From positions 1-44,502 of the forward strand of contig JAHJUH010000067.1 in assembly GCA_018829245.1 (NCBI GenBank): 44,502 nucleotides of DNA, written 5' to 3'. The position numbers were made by a program, and so were the translations under genes. Below the pieces are notes generated by a model that was not told the origin of the DNA, did not search any database, and saw only the letters and a program-made list of their open reading frames with translations. Below are positions 35,430-43,144 of the stretch, piece by piece. This stretch comes from Patescibacteria group bacterium. Lineage in GTDB: Bacteria > Patescibacteriota > Minisyncoccia > Portnoybacterales > UBA2143. The stretch's first letter is position 1, and each line of letters starts with the position of its first letter.

Positions 35430-36473
35430 TTATTTATAAAGCTTAATAATTCTACCAATTAAATTATCTAAGTTATGATTTTTAACAACTTGTTCTCTTA
35501 AGAACAAGCCTATTCCTTTTAATTGATTACTATTGATTAACTTAAGTATTTTTTGAGATAAATCTTTAGCATCCTTTTCTTTAAAAAGCATCTTGTCTAC
35601 AAAGGGACCTAAATCAGATGCAAAAGTTTTATTACAAACTAAAACTGGCAAACCAGAAGCCATTGATTCAAGAACTGCTTTATCAGGCGAACCAGTTGGA
35701 CAAAGATTAATTGATAAATCTGATTCTTGATAATATCTTGGCAATTCTTGATTGGGGATTAAGCCCTTAAATCTAATAACCTTATCTAACCCTTTATTCT
35801 TAACCATCCATTTTAGCTTATCAAAATATATTTCCTGTTTCTTTATACCCGGCCCACCAATAATATCAACTTTAATATCTATCTTGTCGCGAATAATTTC
35901 GATTGCTTCAATTAAAGTTTCGTAATTTTTAATAGGAGAGATTCTGCCTACAGAAATTACTCTAAAAATATCGTTTTTATTTTTTTGCTCAGCTGGTTTA
36001 AATAATTCCGTATCAATACCATGTCCAACAACTACTTTCTTATCTGACTTTAAACCAAATCCTTCCTGGGTTGGAGTAATAATCTTTTCAGCAAAAAAAG
36101 CCATTAATTTAACTCGCCAATTAATTGCCTTGTGCGAATACCAAGAAACAATTTTTTTCCTACGAAGTTTAGCCAAAGGACCAATTAAAATTGTATATTC
36201 TGGATTTTGATGACAGAAAACACCATCAACTTTTCCAATAAACTTAAAAGCACCTCTATAAAAATTAATGAATTCTCTTAATTTATTCTTACCATTTTCT
36301 TTACCTAAAGAAAAAACTTCAACATTATTAGATAATCCTTTAGTATTTCCTTTTTCTAAGCAAATTACCTTTAAAACATCTACTTGCTGCCCCATCTTCT
36401 TAACCCAACCATAAGTAAATCCAGCTTGGGCATCGTCCCTATCAACTTTTCTTGTGATCATTAGTAATTTCAT
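35430..36473 (-). CDS. GT4 family glycosyltransferase
   Basis: A 347-residue GT-B protein. Donor-domain features are VISVGRISPIKNYETLIEA and DKAVLESMASGLPVLV, with the conserved Glu in the latter. The N-terminal domain is short. The start overlaps the methyltransferase stop in an ATGA junction. Sugar and acceptor unknown. Confidence 0.89.
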   Translation of the reverse strand: MKLLMITRKVDRDDAQAGFTYGWVKKMGQQVDVLKVICLEKGNTKGLSNNVEVFSLGKENGKNKLREFINFYRGAFKFIGKVDGVFCHQNPEYTILIGPLAKLRRKKIVSWYSHKAINWRVKLMAFFAEKIITPTQEGFGLKSDKKVVVGHGIDTELFKPAEQKNKNDIFRVISVGRISPIKNYETLIEAIEIIRDKIDIKVDIIGGPGIKKQEIYFDKLKWMVKNKGLDKVIRFKGLIPNQELPRYYQESDLSINLCPTGSPDKAVLESMASGLPVLVCNKTFASDLGPFVDKMLFKEKDAKDLSQKILKLINSNQLKGIGLFLREQVVKNHNLDNLIGRIIKLYK

Positions 36474-37048
36474 TTGATTAAATATATATGATAACCGGAT
36501 GGTTGTTGTCCGGAAAAAAACTTATCGAAAAATCTAATTAATGGGGTTAAAATTCTTATCTTTCTTAAGGGAGTTAAATTAAAAACTGTTTCTAAATTTC
36601 CTCGGACTGGACAAATTTCTATTGAATTAAAATCTCTAAATAAATACTTGATTCCATCCTTTGTATATCGATAATAGTCTTTATAACCACCCTTATGAGC
36701 ATGATAAGGATATAAAAAAGGAACATAAACAAGACATTTACCACTATCTTTTAAAACTCGGTAAATTTCTTTAGCTGCTTTCCCCGGTTCTTTAACATGC
36801 TCTAAAACGGCTTTACAAATAATAGCATCAACTGATTTATCTTCAAGAGGAAGATTACAAACATCACCAATAATATCTGGTTGATAACTTGCTTCGATAT
36901 CTAAGGTCTTGTAATCACTGTTTTTAAAAAGTTCTTGATATTTATCTAAATCTTTTTGAAAACGAAAACCACCACCAATATCTAAAATCTTCTTTTCTTT
37001 GGCAATTTCCTTTATCTTATCATCAAAGAATTTTTCCCACTTAATCAT
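36470..37048 (-). CDS. Class I SAM-dependent methyltransferase
   Basis: The start was placed at the ATG at 37048, which overlaps the upstream GT4 stop as ATGA; an ATG at 37063 would add five residues. The protein has 192 residues. Motif I is KILDIGGGFRF at about 20-30, followed by VDAIICKAVLEHV and LKDSGKCLVYVPF. These are usual for small glycan-cluster methyltransferases. Both flanking genes are GT4 glycosyltransferases, so a sugar of the chain is the likely target. Confidence 0.86.
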   Translation of the reverse strand: MIKWEKFFDDKIKEIAKEKKILDIGGGFRFQKDLDKYQELFKNSDYKTLDIEASYQPDIIGDVCNLPLEDKSVDAIICKAVLEHVKEPGKAAKEIYRVLKDSGKCLVYVPFLYPYHAHKGGYKDYYRYTKDGIKYLFRDFNSIEICPVRGNLETVFNLTPLRKIRILTPLIRFFDKFFSGQQPSGYHIYLIK

Positions 37049-38175
37049 ATTAGATCCTTCCAAAAACTAACTATTTTACCAATAATCTTTTCTTGATTGA
37101 ATCTTTCTTTAACCATTACTTTACCAGCTTGGGCTATTTCCTCAGCTTTATCTGGATTATTAAGTAAATAAAGAACCTTTTTAGCCAAAGCTTCGCTATC
37201 ACCAATCGGTACTAAAAATCCATTGACTCCATCTTTAATTACTTCCTTGGAACCAGTTGTCTCTGTAGCCACGACAGGAAGCCCAGAGGCCATAGCTTCG
37301 ACTAAAACCTTACCAAAGCTCTCTGAGCAAGAAGAAGAGACATAAACATCTGAAGCGTGATAATAGTTAATTAAATCTTCTTGTTTAATTTTTTTAACCG
37401 AATTTAAGATTAAATTATCATCCCCTTTAATTTTACCTGTTAAAGAGATATTAGCTCCTAATTGCCAAAAAGCAAGTTTTTTGTAGTCCTCATAAACTAA
37501 TTCAATCGTTTTATACAATGTCTTATAATCCTTAGAAGGATCTTTTCGTCCGACATTAATAATCGTTTTATGATTCTTATTCTTTAATCTTAACTTATTA
37601 ACTTTTTTCTCATCATATTTTTCAAATTTTTCTACATTAACTGGCGTTGGAATAACTCTAATTTTTTTATTAGGAACACCAACTTTGATTAATTTGTCTT
37701 TAATCCCAGAACTGACAACTCGAACTCCATCAGCTCCACTAACAACAAACTTACTTAATAAAAGAAAAAACCAATTAAACCACCAACGTCCTTTTTCAAA
37801 AAGCCAATATTTATTATTCCAAAAATCACCATGAAAATGGACTAACAAAGGAATCTTAAATCTTTTTTTAACAAACCAACCTGCTAATCCAGTTAAAAAG
37901 GGATCTTGGCAAACAATCAAATCATATTTATCTGGCCAATAAATTCTTTTAGCTATTTCAAAAGCATCAAGAATGTAATTTATCTTATTTTTTGAATTAG
38001 TTGGATGAACCTTTAGATTCTGACCAAATTCTTTCTTTTTAAAACCTTTTTTAGTAAAAACAATAATATCCAATTGCCCAGCTTCTTGAGCATATTTTTG
38101 ATGGCGTTCTAAAACATCGCCGCTATAATCGGCGCCTAATAAAGTCCTATCAATGCTAATCATTAAAATTCTCAT
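37045..38175 (-). CDS. GT4 family glycosyltransferase
   Basis: A 376-residue GT-B protein with IINVGRKDPSKDYKTLYK and SESFGKVLVEAMASGLPVVA, the E-x7-E donor motif. VHFHGDFWNNKYW in the N-terminal domain is the acceptor-side loop. The ATG overlaps the radical SAM gene stop by 4 nt. It acts in the cytoplasm with a nucleotide sugar; specificity unknown. Confidence 0.9.
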   Translation of the reverse strand: MRILMISIDRTLLGADYSGDVLERHQKYAQEAGQLDIIVFTKKGFKKKEFGQNLKVHPTNSKNKINYILDAFEIAKRIYWPDKYDLIVCQDPFLTGLAGWFVKKRFKIPLLVHFHGDFWNNKYWLFEKGRWWFNWFFLLLSKFVVSGADGVRVVSSGIKDKLIKVGVPNKKIRVIPTPVNVEKFEKYDEKKVNKLRLKNKNHKTIINVGRKDPSKDYKTLYKTIELVYEDYKKLAFWQLGANISLTGKIKGDDNLILNSVKKIKQEDLINYYHASDVYVSSSCSESFGKVLVEAMASGLPVVATETTGSKEVIKDGVNGFLVPIGDSEALAKKVLYLLNNPDKAEEIAQAGKVMVKERFNQEKIIGKIVSFWKDLI

Positions 38176-39656
38176 GTTTTTGTGACAAACCTTTTAGCTA
38201 ATTTATAATCCCAAGGAAGCCAGAAACATTTCATTTTCCATCTTAACTGACATAATAATACAAAAAAAAGTTTTAAAAGCTTATTTACTTTAATGGTTGA
38301 ACCCATAGCACTTTCGATTGAATGAGCTCCAAATCTGACATAGGCCTCTAATGATTCTATAAACCCAGGGTTATCAAGCCAAGGAAATTTACTGATATCT
38401 AAATAATTTAATTCATCTTTAACTGTTTCTCCCCACTGATCTAGTGATTCAGGTTCTTGCCAGCCCACGGCTAAGCATTCTTTGTAAAGTTCTGAACCAG
38501 GATAAGGTCTAAAAGCCTGAGGCCCTAAAATTTGAACCTGATCGCCTAATTTAACTAACTCATCAATTAATTCTAATGTTTCCATTACTTCACTTCTAGT
38601 TTCGCCCGGTAAACCAGCCATAAAGGAATATTGGGGAATAATTCCATACTTTAAACACATCTTAGCTGAATTGATTACATCTTCGGGCATAATGTCTTTC
38701 TTAATTTTTTTTAAAATACGAGGACAACCTGATTCTGCACCAAAAGACAGTAGATAGCAACCAGATTCTTTTAACTTTTTAATAAATTCTTCATCAATTA
38801 TTCCTTCTCTTAAATAATTAGCCCGAACAGTTGTTTCCCAGGGTGTAATTAAATCTTCTTCTATCATTCCATTAATAATCTGTTTAGCTCTTTTAATATC
38901 AACAAAAAAGTTTTCATCCCAAAAACGAAGTTTTTTTGCTTTCCCGCCCTGAAAGGGCGAGGTCTCGCCTTTGGCGGAAAAATATTCTTTGTTTTTTATT
39001 ATCCTTATATCTTCTAGAACTTGCTCAGCTGTTCTTGTCCGCCAATGGTTTTTAAGAATAGCGTTGATACAAAAAGTACAGCGATGAGGACAACCTCGAG
39101 AAGTTAAAGAAGGAATTAAATGAAGATTTTCTAAAATTTCTTTAGGCACTAACTCCCAATTAAAAAGAGGCATTTGAGCTGGATCATGTAATTCTCGTGG
39201 TTGGTTAATAATAACCTCATCTCCTGATTGATAGGCAATCCCTTTAATATCATTTAGAGATTTACCATTAACAATATCCAACATAGTTAACTCACCTTCG
39301 CCATAACAGACCATATCAATCAAAAAATGACTAGCTGTTTGTTTAATAAAGAAACTCGGGTGAGGACCACCCCAAATAACCTGACAATCAGAGTTATTTT
39401 CTTTAACTAAACGAGATAATTCTAGGGCCTCTGGAATTTGTGTCGTCATAACTGAAATTCCGACATAATCACAATCTTTAACTTTTTCTTTAACTAAATC
39501 TAAATAATTTTTCTGCCTGACCCCGTCAATGATCTCCACCTTAATATTATAAAAATCTAAATATGTAGCAATACTTAATAATCCAACGGAAATAGAGCTA
39601 TCGTAATTCTCCTTATTAATATTAAAAGCCGGATTGATTAGTAAAACTTTAGACAT
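38172..39656 (-). CDS. Cobalamin-binding-domain radical SAM protein carrying an in-frame palindromic insert
   Basis: The start was placed at the ATG at 39656, as MSKVLLINPAFN fits the family; an earlier ATG at 39671 lies within the upstream gene. The protein has 494 residues. The B12-binding domain is at about 1-130 (VIWGGPHPSFF at 93-103, CYGEGE). The radical SAM motif is C189-x3-C193-x2-C196 in SRGCPHRCTFC. Residues about 227-240 (SAKGETSPFQGGKA) come from a GC-rich palindrome and fall between the first helix and second strand of the barrel, just before KKLRFWDENFF. The rest aligns with paralogs, so the insert seems tolerated. The C-terminus differs from the FYxRP tail of the others. Confidence 0.9.
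   Translation of the reverse strand: MSKVLLINPAFNINKENYDSSISVGLLSIATYLDFYNIKVEIIDGVRQKNYLDLVKEKVKDCDYVGISVMTTQIPEALELSRLVKENNSDCQVIWGGPHPSFFIKQTASHFLIDMVCYGEGELTMLDIVNGKSLNDIKGIAYQSGDEVIINQPRELHDPAQMPLFNWELVPKEILENLHLIPSLTSRGCPHRCTFCINAILKNHWRTRTAEQVLEDIRIIKNKEYFSAKGETSPFQGGKAKKLRFWDENFFVDIKRAKQIINGMIEEDLITPWETTVRANYLREGIIDEEFIKKLKESGCYLLSFGAESGCPRILKKIKKDIMPEDVINSAKMCLKYGIIPQYSFMAGLPGETRSEVMETLELIDELVKLGDQVQILGPQAFRPYPGSELYKECLAVGWQEPESLDQWGETVKDELNYLDISKFPWLDNPGFIESLEAYVRFGAHSIESAMGSTIKVNKLLKLFFVLLCQLRWKMKCFWLPWDYKLAKRFVTKT
38943..38979. repeat. GC-rich palindromic element inserted in frame in the radical SAM gene
   Basis: A GC-rich block in an AT-rich gene. CCGCC (38944-38948) pairs with GGCGG (38973-38977); inside, GGCGAG (38956-38961) pairs with CTCGCC (38964-38969) around a 2-nt loop, and GCCCT/AGGGC form an alternative small stem. 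Read on the minus strand it encodes about 14 extra residues in a loop of the enzyme. Confidence 0.75.
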
Positions 39657-39657
39657 A

Positions 39658-40818
39658 TTACAAATTCTCAAAAATCATTACTGTTTCTTTAACTAGATCG
39701 TCCCAAGAAAATCTTTTTAAATCTTCCTTGGCATTACTAACCAATCGATTAGCTAGTTCTTGATCATCTAGAATTCGACTAATCGCTTTAAACCATTGTC
39801 CTTTATCCCGATAATCAACTAATAATCCCGTTTGACCGTTTTTAATTGTCTCTAGATTACCACCAGCTTTAGTGGTGATAACAGGTATCCCCACCTTCAT
39901 GGCCTCCAAAATAACAAAGGACATTCCTTCATAATTTGTATTTAAAACAAAAACATCAGCCATTTTTAAATAAGCAACAACTAATTGACGGCTAATCCGA
40001 CCAACAAAAAAAACATTTTCCTCTACATCTAAATCAAGAACTAATTTTTCTAAATTCTTCCTTTCTGGACCCTCGCTAATAATGACGAATTTAATATCTC
40101 CATATTTCTCAATAAGTCGAGGCATAATTTTGATCAACATATCAACACCCTTCCAAGGGGTTAAGCGAGCATTAGTTAGAATAACTCGTCCAGAAATATT
40201 AAGTTCTTTTTTTAAATCTACTTTCAAATCATCGTTTAAATCTAAAAAATCAACTGAGTTGTAAATTACTTTAATTTTCTCCTCGGCTACCCCAATTTTT
40301 TGAGCTAAATCTTTAAGAAAATTACTGACAACAATGACTTTATCAGAATTAAGTAAAATCTTTTTTCTAATTTTTTTACGCTTTTCAATTAAATGAGAGT
40401 ATTGCTTATCCTGAAAAGTTAAAATATCATCTGTAGTTATTCCCTGACTTAAAGCCGTTTCCCAAGCTGAATCACCAACAAACCTAGTCACCAACTTCTT
40501 ACCCAAAAATCTTTTGATCAATAGGGCGGTTAAGCCAGCTGTATATAAATCCTGGTTGTAAATAATATCTGATTTTAAAGCCAACCAAAAACCTTTGATT
40601 AAATAAAGAAAACTTTTTAAAAAAGAAGGCCATTTATCAGAAATAACTTTAACTGAATAAGGATATTTTTTTGCTTCATTTTTATTACCGAAAGTTAAAA
40701 CAGTTACCTGATAACCACGTTCAATAAGATCTTTATTAAGCTCCTTTAATAAGGTTGGTGGTCCACCAACTCCTTTTAAGAAAACTCCAGTTAAAATTAG
40801 AATTCTATTATTTCTCAT
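39658..40818 (-). CDS. GT4 family glycosyltransferase
   Basis: A 386-residue GT-B protein with the Gly-rich KGVGGPPTLLKELNKDL loop at the N-terminus, ILTNARLTPWKGVDMLIK, and EGMSFVILEAMKVGIPVIT (E-x7-E). VTRFVGDSAWE is a feature of a subgroup of GT4 enzymes common in Patescibacteria. The gene overlaps the next GT4 upstream by 4 nt and ends 1 nt before the radical SAM start. Specificity unknown. Confidence 0.9.
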   Translation of the reverse strand: MRNNRILILTGVFLKGVGGPPTLLKELNKDLIERGYQVTVLTFGNKNEAKKYPYSVKVISDKWPSFLKSFLYLIKGFWLALKSDIIYNQDLYTAGLTALLIKRFLGKKLVTRFVGDSAWETALSQGITTDDILTFQDKQYSHLIEKRKKIRKKILLNSDKVIVVSNFLKDLAQKIGVAEEKIKVIYNSVDFLDLNDDLKVDLKKELNISGRVILTNARLTPWKGVDMLIKIMPRLIEKYGDIKFVIISEGPERKNLEKLVLDLDVEENVFFVGRISRQLVVAYLKMADVFVLNTNYEGMSFVILEAMKVGIPVITTKAGGNLETIKNGQTGLLVDYRDKGQWFKAISRILDDQELANRLVSNAKEDLKRFSWDDLVKETVMIFENL

Positions 40819-41933
40819 AATTTATTGAAAATATTTTCCATCTTTTGAGCAACGCTATCCCAAGTATATTTTTCCCTAACTAGATTTAACCCATTATTGA
40901 TTAATGTTTCCCTAAGTTCATCATTCCCTAAAATTTCTTTAATCTTTTCGGCAATATCTTGAGGATTATTTACCTCACAAAACAAACCTGTTTTTCTGTC
41001 TTCCAAGAAATCAACTATTCCACCCACGGGCGTAGCGATAATTGGCACTCCAGCCGCCATTGCCTCTAGAAAAGAAATGCCTAGACCCTCAGATAAAGAA
41101 GCTCGAACAAAAACATCGGCTGAAGAATAGTATTTTGCTAAATCTCTATGATTAATCTCCCCTTCAAAAACAACTTTATCTTCAAGATTTAATTTTTTGG
41201 TTAAATTCTTTAACTCTTTTTCTTGTTCTCCACTTCCAATAATTATAATTTTAAATAAAAAATCTAAATATTGTCCGGCTTTAATTAAATCAGCTACGCC
41301 ATTTTTCTTGACTAGGCGAGAGACAGTTAAGATTTTGAGGTCCGACCTTTGCAAAGGTCGGACCTCAAAATCTGATCTAAATACATCTAAATCAACTCCA
41401 TTAGGGACAACTTTGATGGGACATTTTGCTCCCATATTTTTAGCCCAATTAGATAAAAAATTGCTAATCGCCTGGATATAGTCAGTTTGCTTAAAAATCT
41501 GATAAAACCAGTATTTAAAAATACCAACTTTTTTTAAAATTTCTTCTGGAGGATCACCTTCTTGGAGGGTTAATAGCCATGGTATATGAGGAAATTTTTT
41601 CTTAAAACGTAAACCTAAAAACCCACCGAAAGAGGCCATAATAGACCAAACTAGCTTATAATCTCTTTTTTTATTTAAACTTATTGCCTTTTTTAGACCT
41701 AGAAAAGGCAAGAGATATTTATCGAAATTAGAACCAAAACCAACCCGGTAAACATTAATATTATTAATTTTCTCTTCTTCTTTTAACTCTTTCTGTATTT
41801 TGGCTGTGATCATATCAAACTCAAAACCCTCAATTCGGTCTGTTATTTCCTTAACAGCCACTTCTGCCCCACCTATTAAAGGAAAATAAGCCGTAGAAAA
41901 AATTAAAACTTTTGGCACTTGATTATTGGCCAT
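40815..41933 (-). CDS. GT4 family glycosyltransferase with an in-frame perfect palindrome
   Basis: A 372-residue GT-B protein. FPLIGGAEVAVKEI near the N-terminus is the donor/acceptor loop; VPNGVDLDVF, LTVSRLVKKNGV and EGLGISFLEAMAAGVPIIA are standard GT4 blocks. Residues about 187-201 (SDFEVRPLQRSDLKI) come from a 44-nt perfect palindrome placed just before the VSRLVKKNG strand, where related proteins normally have only a short linker. The reading frame is kept. It is the first gene of the 27-kb minus-strand run. A TTGAAT/TATATT promoter with a 17-nt spacer lies just upstream. Confidence 0.9.
   Translation of the reverse strand: MANNQVPKVLIFSTAYFPLIGGAEVAVKEITDRIEGFEFDMITAKIQKELKEEEKINNINVYRVGFGSNFDKYLLPFLGLKKAISLNKKRDYKLVWSIMASFGGFLGLRFKKKFPHIPWLLTLQEGDPPEEILKKVGIFKYWFYQIFKQTDYIQAISNFLSNWAKNMGAKCPIKVVPNGVDLDVFRSDFEVRPLQRSDLKILTVSRLVKKNGVADLIKAGQYLDFLFKIIIIGSGEQEKELKNLTKKLNLEDKVVFEGEINHRDLAKYYSSADVFVRASLSEGLGISFLEAMAAGVPIIATPVGGIVDFLEDRKTGLFCEVNNPQDIAEKIKEILGNDELRETLINNGLNLVREKYTWDSVAQKMENIFNKL
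41330..41373. repeat. 44-nt perfect palindrome inside a GT4 coding region
   Basis: Bases 41330-41373 are identical to their own reverse complement over all 44 positions (centre between 41351 and 41352; core CCGACCTTTGCAAAGGTCGG). Flanking bases 41329 and 41374 no longer pair. The block adds a stretch in frame to the GT4 at 40815. There is no T-run next to it, so it is not a terminator. Confidence 0.9.
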
Positions 41934-41942
41934 ATATGCTTT

Positions 41943-41971
41943 AATATACTATAAAATGACTAAAAATTCAA
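41943..41971 (-). promoter_or_regulatory. Putative sigma-70 promoter for the long minus-strand operon
   Basis: On the minus strand TTGAAT (41971-41966), 17 nt, then TATATT (41948-41943). A transcript would start near 41936, leaving only a few bases before the ATG at 41933, so the message would be nearly leaderless. On the plus strand TATACT (41945-41950) sits 5 nt before the ATG at 41956, hinting at a shared divergent promoter zone with a leaderless plus transcript; no clear -35 was seen for that side. Confidence 0.45.
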
Positions 41972-43143
41972 CTTGCCTCGCCGAAGCAAGGCGTAGGCGG
42001 GTTCTATACATAATTACTAAATCTGTCTGGGGCGGGGCTGCTAAGTACGTCTATGACCTCTCAACTAACCTAATGAGTGGGTTTGATGTGGCTATAGCTG
42101 CTGGCCTGCCTCGTAGCAAGGCGGGTGGACAGGGTCAATTTTATAAAGAGGTAAAAAAAACCAATATCCCCTATTATCAAATCACCAATTTCCAACGAAC
42201 TATTAATCCCTTTAAGGATTTGTTCGCTTTTTTTGAGATTTTAAGCCTCCTTTTCCAGCTAAAGCCAGATATCATCCATGTTAATAGTTCTAAAGCCGGT
42301 GGTATTGTTGGTTTAGCTGGTTTGATTTATAAAGTATTTTATAATAAAGAAATTAAACTTGTTTTTACCGCTCATGGTTGGGCTTTTAATGAAGATCGTC
42401 CTCAATGGCAAATTAGTCTAATTAAATTCTTTAGCAAAGTAACTTCTTTATTTTATGACAAAATAATTTGTGTTTCTGAATATGATCGCCAAATGGCTCT
42501 TAAATATAAAATCGCGCCAGAAAGAAAATTAATTACTATTCATAATGGCATAGATATTAAAAATATTAATTTTCTTTCTAAAGAACAAGCTCAAAAAAAA
42601 TTAATCGGTCGAGAATCTCCTTTACTTATCGGCACAATTGCTGAATGGACTAAGAATAAAGGATTAATTTATTTAATTAAAGCGACTCAGATCCTCGAAT
42701 TAAAAGAAAAAGAATTTGATGTTATTCTCATCGGTAGCGGAGAAAATCCAGATAAAGAAAAAATGTATGATTATGATAAAAAATATAACTTGGATAATGT
42801 CCGCTTAATTGAATTTATGCCTGAGGCAATTAAGTATCTTAAAGGGTTTAATATCTTCATTCTTCCATCTCTTAAAGAAGGATTACCTTATACGATCATT
42901 GAAGCCATGGCCGCTCAGCTACCTATTATTGCCACTAATGTTGGTGGTATTCCAGAAATGATAGAGAATAATATTAATGGTATTTTAATAGAACCAAAAA
43001 ATCCCGATTTAATCGGGGAAAAAATTACTTATCTAATTAACAATCCAGAAAAAGCTCAAGTTATGGCTCAAAAAGCCAGACAAAAAGCAGAACAAAAATT
43101 CAGTTTGAATAAGATGATAGAAAAAACAAAAAAGCTATATTAA
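41956..43143 (+). CDS. GT4 family glycosyltransferase with two in-frame palindromic inserts
   Basis: The start was placed at the ATG at 41956; an ATG at 41926 would overlap the divergent gene and its extra ten residues are not family-like. The protein has 395 residues. VLYIITKSVWGGAAKYVYDL is the EpsD-like GT4 N-terminus, FTAHGWAFNEDRP the middle loop, IGTIAEWTKNKGL and KEGLPYTIIEAMAAQLPII the donor domain. Two GC-rich palindromes add residues about 6-14 (TCLAEARRR) before the first strand and about 51-57 (LPRSKAG) before GQGQF. In relatives these places are short, so both look like inserts. It precedes the radical SAM gene by 1 nt. Confidence 0.9.
   Translation: MTKNSTCLAEARRRRVLYIITKSVWGGAAKYVYDLSTNLMSGFDVAIAAGLPRSKAGGQGQFYKEVKKTNIPYYQITNFQRTINPFKDLFAFFEILSLLFQLKPDIIHVNSSKAGGIVGLAGLIYKVFYNKEIKLVFTAHGWAFNEDRPQWQISLIKFFSKVTSLFYDKIICVSEYDRQMALKYKIAPERKLITIHNGIDIKNINFLSKEQAQKKLIGRESPLLIGTIAEWTKNKGLIYLIKATQILELKEKEFDVILIGSGENPDKEKMYDYDKKYNLDNVRLIEFMPEAIKYLKGFNIFILPSLKEGLPYTIIEAMAAQLPIIATNVGGIPEMIENNINGILIEPKNPDLIGEKITYLINNPEKAQVMAQKARQKAEQKFSLNKMIEKTKKLY
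41975..41998. repeat. GC-rich palindromic element, copy 1 in the GT4 at 41956
   Basis: GCCTCGCC (41975-41982), a 7-nt loop, then GGCG, one bulged T at 41994, and AGGC (ending 41998): an 8-bp stem in AT-rich surroundings. It codes for the odd Arg-rich N-terminal residues of the GT4. Confidence 0.75.
42105..42125. repeat. GC-rich palindromic element, copy 2 in the GT4 at 41956
   Basis: CCTGCCT (42105-42111), a 7-nt loop, then AGGCGGG (42119-42125): a 7-bp stem with one G-T pair. It shares TGCCTCG, AGCAAGGCG and GGCGGGT with copy 1 and looks like a shorter member of the same family. Confidence 0.7.
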
Positions 43144-43144
43144 A

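Noticed and set aside
41330..41373. The 44-nt palindrome as a transcription terminator
   Set aside because: It lies within an intact GT4 reading frame, has no T-run on either side, and conserved GT4 sequence continues beyond it.
41197..41481. A 94-codon plus-strand open frame opposite the GT4 at 40815
   Set aside because: It is antisense to conserved GT4 sequence, is helped by the palindrome, and has no recognisable protein features.
14975..41933. A transposase or insertion sequence behind the scar zone and palindromes
   Set aside because: No transposase or integrase reading frame and no terminal inverted repeats were seen in the window.
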